Under the pieces are notes generated by a model. It had not been told where the DNA came from, searched no databases, and worked only from the letters and a program-made list of their open reading frames with translations. From an uncultured Polaribacter sp. (GTDB lineage Bacteria; Bacteroidota; Bacteroidia; Flavobacteriales; Flavobacteriaceae): a DNA stretch of 11,495 nt. Numbering within the stretch: position 1 is the first letter of the stretch; the number at the start of each line of letters is the position of its first letter. Shown piece by piece: positions 1-6,953 of this stretch. Location of the stretch: positions 1 to 11,495 of the forward strand of contig CAJXAS010000034.1 in assembly GCA_913050305.1 (NCBI GenBank), given 5' to 3'. The position numbers and the translations under genes are program-made.

Positions 1-136
1 TTTTTTGAACCCCAAAACTTTCTGAAATTCGAAAACACATTCCTATATTTTCAGGAGTTCTAATAGCATCACAAACAATTGTTATTGGAAACTGTTTTTG
101 ATCGTTTTTGATGTCGTTATGTGTTAATTGTTCCAC
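1..136 (-). CDS. TrmH/SpoU-family RNA methyltransferase, N-terminal fragment
   Basis: This is the first 45 codons of a minus-strand gene that runs off the left edge. The readable protein contains TPENIGMCFRISESFGV (about residues 28-44), which matches the N-terminal motif 1 of SpoU/TrmH SAM-dependent 2'-O-ribose RNA methyltransferases (typically R-x-P-x-N-x-G, then a phenylalanine/arginine and an FGV ending). A short basic and polar leader of about 16 residues precedes it, as in the small single-domain members. The start is taken as GTG at 134-136, because an in-frame TAA lies three codons upstream and no ATG occurs before the motif. It sits 49 bases downstream of the AraC gene on the same strand and could be co-transcribed. 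The catalytic and SAM-knot motifs lie outside the window, so the exact substrate (tRNA or rRNA) cannot be assigned. Confidence 0.72.
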   Translation of the reverse strand, partial: MEQLTHNDIKNDQKQFPITIVCDAIRTPENIGMCFRISESFGVQK

Positions 137-185
137 TTTTCTTATTTAAAAATTTTAAAGTATACTTATTTCGCCTTAAAATTAT

Positions 186-1070
186 TTACTTGTTTAGGCT
201 CATTACATATTTCTTAGGTGTTGTGCCAAATTTCTTTTTAAATGCTGCTATAAAATGACTTGCAGTACTGTAGCCAACTTGCGAGCCAACCTCATTTACG
301 TTGTATTGGTTGCTTTCTAATAGCTTCCTTGCATGTTCCATTTTATAATCGAATAAAAAACTATAAACGGTGTCTCCATAAATTTGTTTAAAACCTTCTT
401 TTAATTTTTTTAAATTCAGTCCAATTTCTAAAGCTAATTCTTGTAAGCTAGGGGGTTCTGCCATTCTAGATATTATAATATCTTTTGCTTTTCTAATTTT
501 TAATACATTTTGCTCATCAACTAGAAAAGGACAATATTCCCCATCAGTATTTTCTTCTTTTTGGAAATGAAGACTCAAGAGTTCATAAATTTTACCTTTC
601 ACATATAATTCTCTGATAGAATTATTAATATTAGAGTTTATAATTTGATGCAAGACCATAGCAACTGTTGCTTTTATTTCAGTGTCGTCATAAAATTTTC
701 TATTGCTGTTTACATCACTTAAAAACGGAATGTAGCCAGACTCTTTAGAAAATAAGGAATGAAATTTTTCAATTGAAATTAATAATGAAACTAAAGTTGT
801 TTTTGGTTGAATTTCTAAATTTATAGGTAAAGTCCTTTGCGGATTGTATAATAAGATAGACCTATTGTCTAAAACATCAAAAGTGTAACCACCTTCATTA
901 AATAAAAATTTAGAATTTCCTCTCAAACAGAAATGCATCTGTATAAAGGTACTATCAATAGCTCTTTCAAAGCTTTGTACTTTATTGCTTTCATTCTGAA
1001 AATGAAGCACATAAAATCCTTTTTCTAAAATGATTTCATCTAAAGAACTTTCTCCGACATTTTTAAACAT
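186..1070 (-). CDS. AraC-family transcriptional regulator divergent to hemA
   Basis: This 294-residue protein has a typical AraC/XylS DNA-binding region at about residues 190-290. The first helix-turn-helix lies around 207-229 (SLQELALEIGLNLKKLKEGF), and the second around 255-280 (NVNEVGSQVGYSTASHFIAA). The family-typical ending, FKKKFGTTPKKYV, follows at 277-289. The N-terminal 180 residues are rich in beta-strand-like stretches and probably form the effector or dimerisation domain. I cannot assign a ligand. The gene is transcribed away from hemA across a 203-bp shared region with its own Bacteroidota-type promoter, so control of the heme genes and of itself is a reasonable inference from position. 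Candidate signals are heme, a porphyrin precursor, iron or redox state. The start at 1068-1070 follows the A-rich stretch TAAGAAATAT on the coding strand. Membership of the AraC family is near certain; the target is not. Confidence 0.93.
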   Translation of the reverse strand: MFKNVGESSLDEIILEKGFYVLHFQNESNKVQSFERAIDSTFIQMHFCLRGNSKFLFNEGGYTFDVLDNRSILLYNPQRTLPINLEIQPKTTLVSLLISIEKFHSLFSKESGYIPFLSDVNSNRKFYDDTEIKATVAMVLHQIINSNINNSIRELYVKGKIYELLSLHFQKEENTDGEYCPFLVDEQNVLKIRKAKDIIISRMAEPPSLQELALEIGLNLKKLKEGFKQIYGDTVYSFLFDYKMEHARKLLESNQYNVNEVGSQVGYSTASHFIAAFKKKFGTTPKKYVMSLNK

Positions 1071-1099
1071 ATATTTCTTAATTTCTCAACTTGTTTCTA

Positions 1100-1131
1100 T
1101 TTAGATTCATTCTATATAAATTCAATCTAAA
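1100..1131. promoter_or_regulatory. Inverted repeat in araC leader, candidate operator
   Basis: TTTAGATT at 1100-1107 is mirrored exactly by AATCTAAA at 1124-1131, with a 16-base AT-rich spacer. The centre-to-centre distance is 24 bases, a little over two helical turns. It lies between the predicted araC transcription start (about 1141) and the araC start codon (1070), so a bound protein would block the regulator's own transcription. It could equally act as a stem in the leader RNA, although a 16-base loop makes that less attractive. AraC proteins often bind direct repeats rather than inverted ones, so assignment to this regulator is tentative. Confidence 0.4.
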
Positions 1132-1146
1132 GGACTATATACTTAG

Positions 1147-1177
1147 CAAAAATAAGGGTTTTAAAGCTTTTATCAAA
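1147..1177 (-). promoter_or_regulatory. Bacteroidota-type promoter for the araC regulator
   Basis: Read on the minus strand, TTTG (1177-1174) is followed after exactly 19 bases by TATTTTTG (1154-1147). This fits the Bacteroidota primary-sigma consensus TTTG, 19-21 bases, TAnnTTTG. Transcription would start near 1141, giving a leader of about 70 bases before the regulator's ATG. Confidence 0.65.
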
Positions 1178-1248
1178 ATTAAATACTTAAAATACATACA
1201 ACGTTATTAAAAGTTCTTTAAGCGACATTTTTATCTTAATGAAGTTTT

Positions 1249-1256
1249 TACTTTTG
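1249..1256 (+). promoter_or_regulatory. Probable -7 element of the hemA operon promoter
   Basis: TACTTTTG matches the Bacteroidota -7 consensus TAnnTTTG and ends 17 bases before the hemA ATG, predicting a leader of only about 11 bases. No convincing -33 TTTG is present at the expected 19-21 bases upstream, where the sequence is T-rich (ACATTTTTA). A weak -33 is compatible with a promoter that needs an activator, such as the divergent AraC protein, but this is inference. Confidence 0.5.
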
Positions 1257-1273
1257 TGGCTTCCTAGAGAGAT

Positions 1274-2509
1274 ATGAAAGAATCCGGCCAAAACCATTTT
1301 TACAATATTGGAGTAAGTTACAAAAAAGCAGATGCAGAAATGCGTGGAAAATTTTCTGTATCTATAGCAAGTCAAAAAGCACTTTTAATTGCAGCCAAAG
1401 AAAAAGGGATTTCTGCCATATTTATAATCTCCACTTGTAATAGAACTGAAATTTTTGGCTTCGCAAGTAGACCTTGTTTGCTGATTGAACTGTTATGCGA
1501 TTTTTCGGAAGGTACCGTTAAAGAGTTTAATTCTATTTGTAATATTCAGAAAGACCAGGAAGCAATAAGCCATTTATTTAAAATAGGTACAGGTTTAGAA
1601 AGTCAGATTTTAGGTGATTATGAAATTGTAAGTCAATTAAGACATTCTTTCAAATTAGCTAAAAAACTAAAAACAACAAACGGATATATCGAGCGTTTAG
1701 TAAATGCTGTTTTACAGGCAAGTAAACGTGTAAAGAATGATACAAAGCTTAGTTCAGGAACAACATCTGTTTCTTATGCGGCTGTGCAGTATATCATTAA
1801 AAACTTACCAGATTACAATTCTAAAAATATTTTAGTTTTTGGTTTGGGTAAAATGGGAAAACATACTTGCAAGAATTTAGCAGAATACACTAAAAATAAG
1901 CAAGTTTGCTTAATTAATAGAACAGAAGAGAAAGCTATTCAGTTTGTAAAAGAGCATGCTTCAATTCGTAAGTCTGTAATAGAAAATTTAGTTGAAGAGG
2001 TTTCTAAAGCAGATGTATTAATTGTATCTACCGGCGCAGAAAAACCTACTATTACTAGAGAGCATATAGCAAATAATAAAGAAATTTTAATCTTAGATTT
2101 ATCAATGCCGGAAAATGTGGCAAAAGAGGTTACTGATTTTAAAGGTGTTTCTTTAGTAAATGTAGATCAACTTTCTAAAATTACAGATGAAACGCTTGCT
2201 GTTCGTCAGCAAGAAATTCCGTTTGCAGAAGAAATTATAGAAACGCACAAAGAAGAATTTAATAGTTGGTTAAACGACAGAAGATTTACACCCGCAATTG
2301 CTGCGCTAAAAGAATCTTTAGAGCTTATTAAAAAAGATGAAATTAGTTTTCAGAAAAAGAAAATTGTAAATTTCGATGAAAACCAAGCAGAAATATTAAC
2401 TTCACGATTCATACAAAAAATTACTACACAGTTTGTTAAACACTTAAAAGACGAAGAAACTTCTGTTGCAGAAAGTATAGAGGTTATTCAGAAAGTTTTT
2501 CAATCATAA
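1274..2509 (+). CDS. hemA: Glutamyl-tRNA reductase
   Basis: The 411-residue protein catalyses the NADPH-dependent reduction of glutamyl-tRNA(Glu) to glutamate-1-semialdehyde, the first committed step of the C5 heme pathway. The N-terminal catalytic domain carries the signature STCNRTE with the thioester-forming Cys55. His100 lies in the second signature, HLFKIGTGLES followed by QILGD (100-115). The NADPH-binding Rossmann domain shows VFGLGKMG (188-195). The C-terminal third (about 320-411) is helical and charged, matching the dimerisation domain. Length is normal for the family. It is the first gene of the heme run, with a predicted promoter just upstream and the HemC-HemD gene only 10 bases after its stop. 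Its position behind the AraC-facing promoter makes it the likely control point for the pathway. The chosen ATG is preceded by AGAGAGAT, a mild ribosome-binding-like stretch. Confidence 0.97.
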   Translation: MKESGQNHFYNIGVSYKKADAEMRGKFSVSIASQKALLIAAKEKGISAIFIISTCNRTEIFGFASRPCLLIELLCDFSEGTVKEFNSICNIQKDQEAISHLFKIGTGLESQILGDYEIVSQLRHSFKLAKKLKTTNGYIERLVNAVLQASKRVKNDTKLSSGTTSVSYAAVQYIIKNLPDYNSKNILVFGLGKMGKHTCKNLAEYTKNKQVCLINRTEEKAIQFVKEHASIRKSVIENLVEEVSKADVLIVSTGAEKPTITREHIANNKEILILDLSMPENVAKEVTDFKGVSLVNVDQLSKITDETLAVRQQEIPFAEEIIETHKEEFNSWLNDRRFTPAIAALKESLELIKKDEISFQKKKIVNFDENQAEILTSRFIQKITTQFVKHLKDEETSVAESIEVIQKVFQS

Positions 2510-2519
2510 TTAATACTCC

Positions 2520-4121
2520 ATGCAAAAAATAATAAGAATAGGTACTCGCGAAAGTAAATTAGCACTTTGGCAAGCAAATAAAGTACGTGCAGAATTAGCA
2601 GAATTAGGGTATGAATCTGTTCTAGTACCTATAAAATCTACAGGAGATATAGTCTTAGACAAACCTCTGTATGAGCTAGGTGTTACAGGGATTTTTACCA
2701 AAAATTTAGATATAGCGATGCTTAATGGTGCTATTGATATTGCTGTACATTCTTTAAAAGATGTTCCAACGGCTTTACCTGAAGGTATAGTGCAAGCGGC
2801 AGTTTTAAAACGTGGGAATTACAATGATGTTTTAGTTTTAAAAGGAAATGAAGAATTCTTTGGAGAAGAAAAAGGATTAATTGCCACTGGAAGTTTGCGA
2901 AGAAGAGCAATGTGGTTAAATAGGTATCCAACTCACAAAGTAGAAGACTTAAGAGGAAACGTTCAAACACGTTTGGAGAAATTAGAAGATAGTGAAACTT
3001 GGAATGGAGCTGTTTTTGCGGCTGCAGGATTAGAAAGATTAGGAATTACTCCTGAAGACACAGTAGATCTTCCGTGGATGATTTCTGCACCAGCACAAGG
3101 TGCAATTATGGTAGCTGCGCTAGAAAATGATGATTTTTGTATTGATGCTTGTGAACAATTGAACCATCAGGAAACGAAGGTTTGTGTTGGTGTAGAACGT
3201 GAATTTTTACGTTTGTTAGAAGGTGGTTGTACTTCAGCAATTGGCGCTCTAGCTTATGTTGATGCAAGAACCGAAGAGGTTAATTTTAAAGCAGTTTTAT
3301 TAAATAGAGATGGTTCTAAAAAAATTAGAGTTGCAAAAACTGCAAAATTAGGAAGTCATAAGTTTTTGGCTAAAGATTGTGCAGATTATATAATTAATAG
3401 AGGTGGTAGAGCTTTAATGCAAGAAGATGAGGGCGATGCTACAAAAATAGCTGCTGTGTATTCTACTAAGAAACTTTCTGAACTTCAAAAAGAAACTTTA
3501 TCGGCTGCGATTGGTATAGAAGATAGTGATTTTATTAAAATGCGTTTTAATAGAATACCTGCAAAAGTAATGAAGAATCAGCATGATAATGTCTTAATTA
3601 CCAGTCAAAACGGAGTAGAAGCAATTTTAAATTCTTTTACTAAAGAAGAGATTAACTTCAAAAATATTTTTTGTGTCGGTAGAAGAACCAAAAAGTTAAT
3701 TGAAAATCGAATTGGTAAAGTTACGTATGTAGCTAAAAATGCTTTAAAACTAGCTGAATACATTTCTAAAGAAACTGAAATTAAAAAGGTTTCTTATTTT
3801 TGTAGTGATGTAAGATTAGATGTTTTGCCAACATATTTGCAAGCACAAGATATTGTTGTAAATGAAGTGGAAGCATATAAAACAATGATAAATCCAATAA
3901 AAATAGATGCTGCTTTTACTGGAGTTTTGTTTTACAGTCCTTCTGGAATTGATAGTTATTTGGAGAAGAATACAACAGATAAGGTTGCTTTTTGTATTGG
4001 AGAAACTACCGCATTAGAGGCAAGAAAATATTTTGATAAAGTAGAAGTAGCAAATATGCCTGATGTAGAAAGTGTTTTAGAATTGGTAAATATGTATTAT
4101 TCCAATCCGAACCTTTCCTAA
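2520..4121 (+). CDS. hemC: Hydroxymethylbilane synthase / uroporphyrinogen-III synthase fusion
   Basis: This is a 533-residue bifunctional protein. Residues 1-300 are porphobilinogen deaminase (HemC). They include IGTRESKLALWQA (7-19), the catalytic Asp81 in HSLKDVP (77-83), GSLRRRAMW (124-132), and Cys237 in LLEGGCTSAIGA, the residue that carries the dipyrromethane cofactor. Residues from about 311 to 530 form a second domain that looks like uroporphyrinogen-III synthase (HemD). It begins with VYSTKKLSELQ and has NVLITSQNGVEAI (357-369), FCVGRRTKKLIE (384-395), GVLFYSPSGIDSYL (468-481) and FCIGETTALEA (491-501). Together the domains would polymerise four porphobilinogen units and cyclise the product without a separate hemD gene, and none is visible nearby. 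The HemD assignment rests on pattern, since this family is poorly conserved. Fused HemC-HemD proteins are known in other bacteria such as Leptospira. The gene lies 10 bases after hemA and is surely co-transcribed. Confidence 0.93.
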   Translation: MQKIIRIGTRESKLALWQANKVRAELAELGYESVLVPIKSTGDIVLDKPLYELGVTGIFTKNLDIAMLNGAIDIAVHSLKDVPTALPEGIVQAAVLKRGNYNDVLVLKGNEEFFGEEKGLIATGSLRRRAMWLNRYPTHKVEDLRGNVQTRLEKLEDSETWNGAVFAAAGLERLGITPEDTVDLPWMISAPAQGAIMVAALENDDFCIDACEQLNHQETKVCVGVEREFLRLLEGGCTSAIGALAYVDARTEEVNFKAVLLNRDGSKKIRVAKTAKLGSHKFLAKDCADYIINRGGRALMQEDEGDATKIAAVYSTKKLSELQKETLSAAIGIEDSDFIKMRFNRIPAKVMKNQHDNVLITSQNGVEAILNSFTKEEINFKNIFCVGRRTKKLIENRIGKVTYVAKNALKLAEYISKETEIKKVSYFCSDVRLDVLPTYLQAQDIVVNEVEAYKTMINPIKIDAAFTGVLFYSPSGIDSYLEKNTTDKVAFCIGETTALEARKYFDKVEVANMPDVESVLELVNMYYSNPNLS

Positions 4122-4154
4122 GTTAATGGGAGGGTAATCAAATTTTTAGACTTT

Positions 4155-5120
4155 ATGAATAGAACTCGTAGATTAAGAAAACAAGAAGGAATTAGAAGGT
4201 TGGTTAAAGAAACTAAACTTTCTGTAGACGATTTTGTATATCCGCTTTTTATTGAGGAAGGAGAAAATATAGAAACAGAAATTGTTTCTATGCCAGGTAT
4301 CAAGCGTTTTTCATTGGACAGAATTTCTAAAGAGTTAGATGAAGTAGTTTCTTTAAATATTCCTGCAGTTTTATTATTCGGAATCCCTGCTGTTAAGGAT
4401 GAAGAAGGAACAGAGACTTGGAATGATAATGGAATTATACAACAAGCAATACGTTTTATCAAGAAAAATTACCCTAGCTTATATGTGATCTCAGATGTTT
4501 GCTTTTGCGAATATACCTCGCATGGTCATTGTGGTATTATTCACGATAATGATGTTGATAATGATGCAACATTGGTAAATCTTGCAAAACAAGTAATTTC
4601 TCATGCAAAAGCAGGAGTAGATATGGTTGCACCTTCAGGAATGATGGATGGTACAATAGATATGGTACGTCAATCATTAGACAATACTGGTTTTGTAAAC
4701 TTGCCTATTATGGCTTATTCAGTAAAATATGCATCTGCATTTTATGGTCCTTTTAGAGATGCTGCAGATTCTACACCCTCTTTTGGAGATAGAAGAACCT
4801 ATCAAATGGATCCTTCTAATAGAGATGAAGGAATGCGAGAAGCAACCTTTGACGACCAAGAAGGGGCCGATATTTTAATGGTAAAGCCAGCATTATCCTA
4901 TCTAGATATTATTAGAGATTTAAAAAATAATTTCGATAGACCAATTGCATGTTATAATGTAAGTGGAGAATATGCAATGGTAAAAGCAGCTGCAGAAAAA
5001 GGTTGGATCGATGGCGAAAAAGTAATGATGGAAAGTCTACTATCTATGAAAAGAGCAGGAGCAGATATCATTATCACCTATTTTGCTAAGGAGGCGGCTA
5101 GAGTATTATTAAAAAAATAA
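4155..5120 (+). CDS. hemB: Delta-aminolevulinic acid dehydratase (porphobilinogen synthase)
   Basis: The 321-residue enzyme condenses two 5-aminolevulinate molecules to porphobilinogen in the cytoplasm. The three-cysteine zinc site is clear: Cys116, Cys118 and Cys126 in DVCFCEYTSHGHCG. This marks the zinc-dependent type rather than the magnesium type, which has aspartates here. The two Schiff-base lysines are Lys191 in MAYSVKYASAFYGPFRDA and Lys244 in MVKPALSYLDI. PSFGDRRTYQMDP (208-220) and YNVSGEYAM (267-275) are further family signatures. In the segment usually written APSDMMDG, this protein has APSGMMDG (159-166), a Gly for Asp; I believe relatives share it but cannot check. The start follows hemC-hemD by 33 bases, and the N-terminus (RTRRLR) matches the usual family beginning. 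Confidence 0.97.
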   Translation: MNRTRRLRKQEGIRRLVKETKLSVDDFVYPLFIEEGENIETEIVSMPGIKRFSLDRISKELDEVVSLNIPAVLLFGIPAVKDEEGTETWNDNGIIQQAIRFIKKNYPSLYVISDVCFCEYTSHGHCGIIHDNDVDNDATLVNLAKQVISHAKAGVDMVAPSGMMDGTIDMVRQSLDNTGFVNLPIMAYSVKYASAFYGPFRDAADSTPSFGDRRTYQMDPSNRDEGMREATFDDQEGADILMVKPALSYLDIIRDLKNNFDRPIACYNVSGEYAMVKAAAEKGWIDGEKVMMESLLSMKRAGADIIITYFAKEAARVLLKK

Positions 5121-5208
5121 GGTCATTACAAGGAAGAATGATAAGGTAATCTCTTAATGATTGAGTAGATTGTTTTGCCACATTCATAATGAAAGAAAAG
5201 CTTAAATA

Positions 5209-6498
5209 ATGAATTTTAAGAAATCAGAAGAATTATATAAAGAGGGGTTGGTGCATTTAGTTGGAGCCGTAAATTCTCCAGTAAGGGCATTTACATCTGT
5301 TGGAGGAAATCCTTTGTTCATCAAGAAAGCTAAGGGAAGTAAAATTATAGATGTTGATGGAAATGAATATATTGATTTAGTGCTTTCTTACGGCCCTATG
5401 ATTTTAGGACACCGTCATAGGAAAGTGCGAAGAGGTGTTGCAAAGGCATTAAAAAATGGATACTCTTTTGGAGCTTCTACGGAAAATGAAATTATTCTTG
5501 CAAAAATAGTTTGTGATGCTTTTCCAGGAATGGATAAAGTCCGTTTTGTGAATTCAGGTACAGAAGCTGTTATTAGCGGAGTTCGTTTAGCAAGGTCTTT
5601 TACAGGGAAAGATAAAATTATAAAATTTGCAGGTTGTTATCATGGGCACCAAGATTCATTATTAGTTGCAGCAGGTTCTGGTTTGGCAACTTTAAGTTTA
5701 CCAGGATCTAAAGGAGTTCCTGAAGGCGCAGTAAAAAACACTTTAATCTCAACTTATAACGATTTAGAAAGTGTTAAAAAACACTTTGAAGAACATGATG
5801 ATATTGCAGGTGTAATTATTGAACCGATTTGCGGTAATATGGGCGTTGTGATTCCGCAGAATAATTTTTTAGTAGAATTGAAAGAATTCTTACAAATGAA
5901 AGGGGCTTTATTAATTGCCGATGAGGTAATGACAGGTTTCCGATCTAAATTTGGTGGTGCACAAGAATTGTTAGGAGTTGAAGCAGATATTACGTGTCTA
6001 GGAAAGGTGATTGGAGGAGGTTTCCCCGTAGGTGCTTATGGAGCTAGAAACGAAATTATGCAAGAAGTTGCACCTTTAGGTGGAATGTATCAAGCAGGAA
6101 CACTGAGTGGAAATCCGATTGCGATGGCCGGAGGGATATCTACTTTAACAGAATTAAAGAGACAAAATCCATATCATCAGTTTAATAAAACCGCAGCTTT
6201 TTTAGAGGTTATCTTATTAGAGACTGCAAAGAAATATAATTTAGATTTAGTGGTAAATAGATTCGGTTCTATGATGAATCCATTTTTCACAAAAGGGGTT
6301 GTCACTAATTTTGAGGAAGCACAAACATCAGATACTAAAAAGTTTGCAGTTTTCTTTTGGGAAATGATAAAAAATGGTGTGTTTCTGCCACCAAGTCAGT
6401 TTGAAGCTTGGTTTTTGTCATCAGCTATTTCAGAGAAGGATATCAAAAAAATAACAGCAGCAGTGGATAAAGCAATGTTAGCCGTTTCTATAATGTAA
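5209..6498 (+). CDS. hemL: Glutamate-1-semialdehyde 2,1-aminomutase
   Basis: The 429-residue PLP-dependent enzyme of the class III aminotransferase fold converts glutamate-1-semialdehyde, the HemA product, to 5-aminolevulinate. Lys266 in LGKVIGGGFPVGAYG is the PLP-binding lysine, and Asp238 in LLIADEVMTGFR contacts the cofactor ring. VNSGTEAV (114-121) and CYHGHQDSLL (143-152) are the expected cofactor and substrate loops, and AVNSPVRAF (20-28) is the N-terminal signature separating this enzyme from ordinary aminotransferases. Length is normal. One segment, GHRHRKVRRGVAKAL (67-81), is more basic than the usual GHAHP-type stretch. The ATG at 5209 is the first in frame after a TAA six bases upstream. 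The 88-base gap to hemB is the widest inside the heme run, and the lipoprotein gene follows after only three bases. Confidence 0.96.
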   Translation: MNFKKSEELYKEGLVHLVGAVNSPVRAFTSVGGNPLFIKKAKGSKIIDVDGNEYIDLVLSYGPMILGHRHRKVRRGVAKALKNGYSFGASTENEIILAKIVCDAFPGMDKVRFVNSGTEAVISGVRLARSFTGKDKIIKFAGCYHGHQDSLLVAAGSGLATLSLPGSKGVPEGAVKNTLISTYNDLESVKKHFEEHDDIAGVIIEPICGNMGVVIPQNNFLVELKEFLQMKGALLIADEVMTGFRSKFGGAQELLGVEADITCLGKVIGGGFPVGAYGARNEIMQEVAPLGGMYQAGTLSGNPIAMAGGISTLTELKRQNPYHQFNKTAAFLEVILLETAKKYNLDLVVNRFGSMMNPFFTKGVVTNFEEAQTSDTKKFAVFFWEMIKNGVFLPPSQFEAWFLSSAISEKDIKKITAAVDKAMLAVSIM

Positions 6499-6501
6499 AT
6501 T

Positions 6502-6948
6502 ATGAAAATATTTATTACTATCATTTTTAGTTTGTTATTAGTAGGTTGTCCTAAAAACGAAGAAGGAGGTTTTACCTCGCTATCTAAGGGGAATTTATTT
6601 GGAAACGGCGCAGAAGGATTTGATAAAGAGAACATTGTTATTTCTTCAAAAAAGGAATGGAAGTCTTTTCTGTTAAAAATTGATACGACAAATAAAGAAT
6701 CTTCAACATTTGAGAATGCTATCGATTTTTCAAAGGAAATGATTGTTATATGTGTTGACAAGGTTAGGAATTCAGGAGGTTTTTCAGTTGAAATTATTGA
6801 AGTGATAAAAGAAGAAGGTACTACTTTAATTAAAGTGAAATTTAAAAGTCCAAAACCAATGGATATGGTCACTTCAGTAATAATACAGCCTTATCATATT
6901 GTGAAAATTAATAAAACGATTAAGAAGATTAAATTTCTAGAGTTATAA
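6502..6948 (+). CDS. Small lipoprotein with PrcB-like C-terminal domain
   Basis: This 148-residue protein starts with a short lipoprotein signal: a hydrophobic stretch (residues 3-15) and the lipobox LLVGC with Cys16 as the predicted lipidated residue. The acidic and basic residues just after it (PKNEE) resemble the surface-export tags of Bacteroidota lipoproteins, but not closely enough to be sure. Residues 80-140 match what I recall of the PrcB C-terminal domain. A hydrophobic strand (MIVICVDK) is followed by the glycine turn NSGGFSVEIIEV (90-101), a further strand with KSPKPMD, and QPYHIVKI (129-136). PrcB-type domains were named from a spirochaete protease complex; no enzymatic residues are evident here. 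The gene starts 3 bases after hemL and ends 5 bases before hemE, so it is translated as part of the heme operon. A link to heme or envelope biology is suggested by position alone. Confidence 0.8.
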   Translation: MKIFITIIFSLLLVGCPKNEEGGFTSLSKGNLFGNGAEGFDKENIVISSKKEWKSFLLKIDTTNKESSTFENAIDFSKEMIVICVDKVRNSGGFSVEIIEVIKEEGTTLIKVKFKSPKPMDMVTSVIIQPYHIVKINKTIKKIKFLEL

Positions 6949-6953
6949 AAGTT

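Noticed and set aside
158..167. 10-bp palindrome AAGTATACTT between the AraC gene and the RNA methyltransferase gene
   Set aside because: Short and AT-rich, no second copy near another promoter; expected by chance at this base composition.
5121..5208. The 88-base hemB-hemL gap as an internal promoter or riboswitch
   Set aside because: No TAnnTTTG box with a suitable -33 and no convincing structured element; it is probably just a longer spacer within the operon.
6396..6872. A 158-codon open frame on the minus strand opposite the hemL end and the lipoprotein gene
   Set aside because: It lies antisense to two recognisable genes, has no known motif and no promoter, and its composition is that of a shadow frame.
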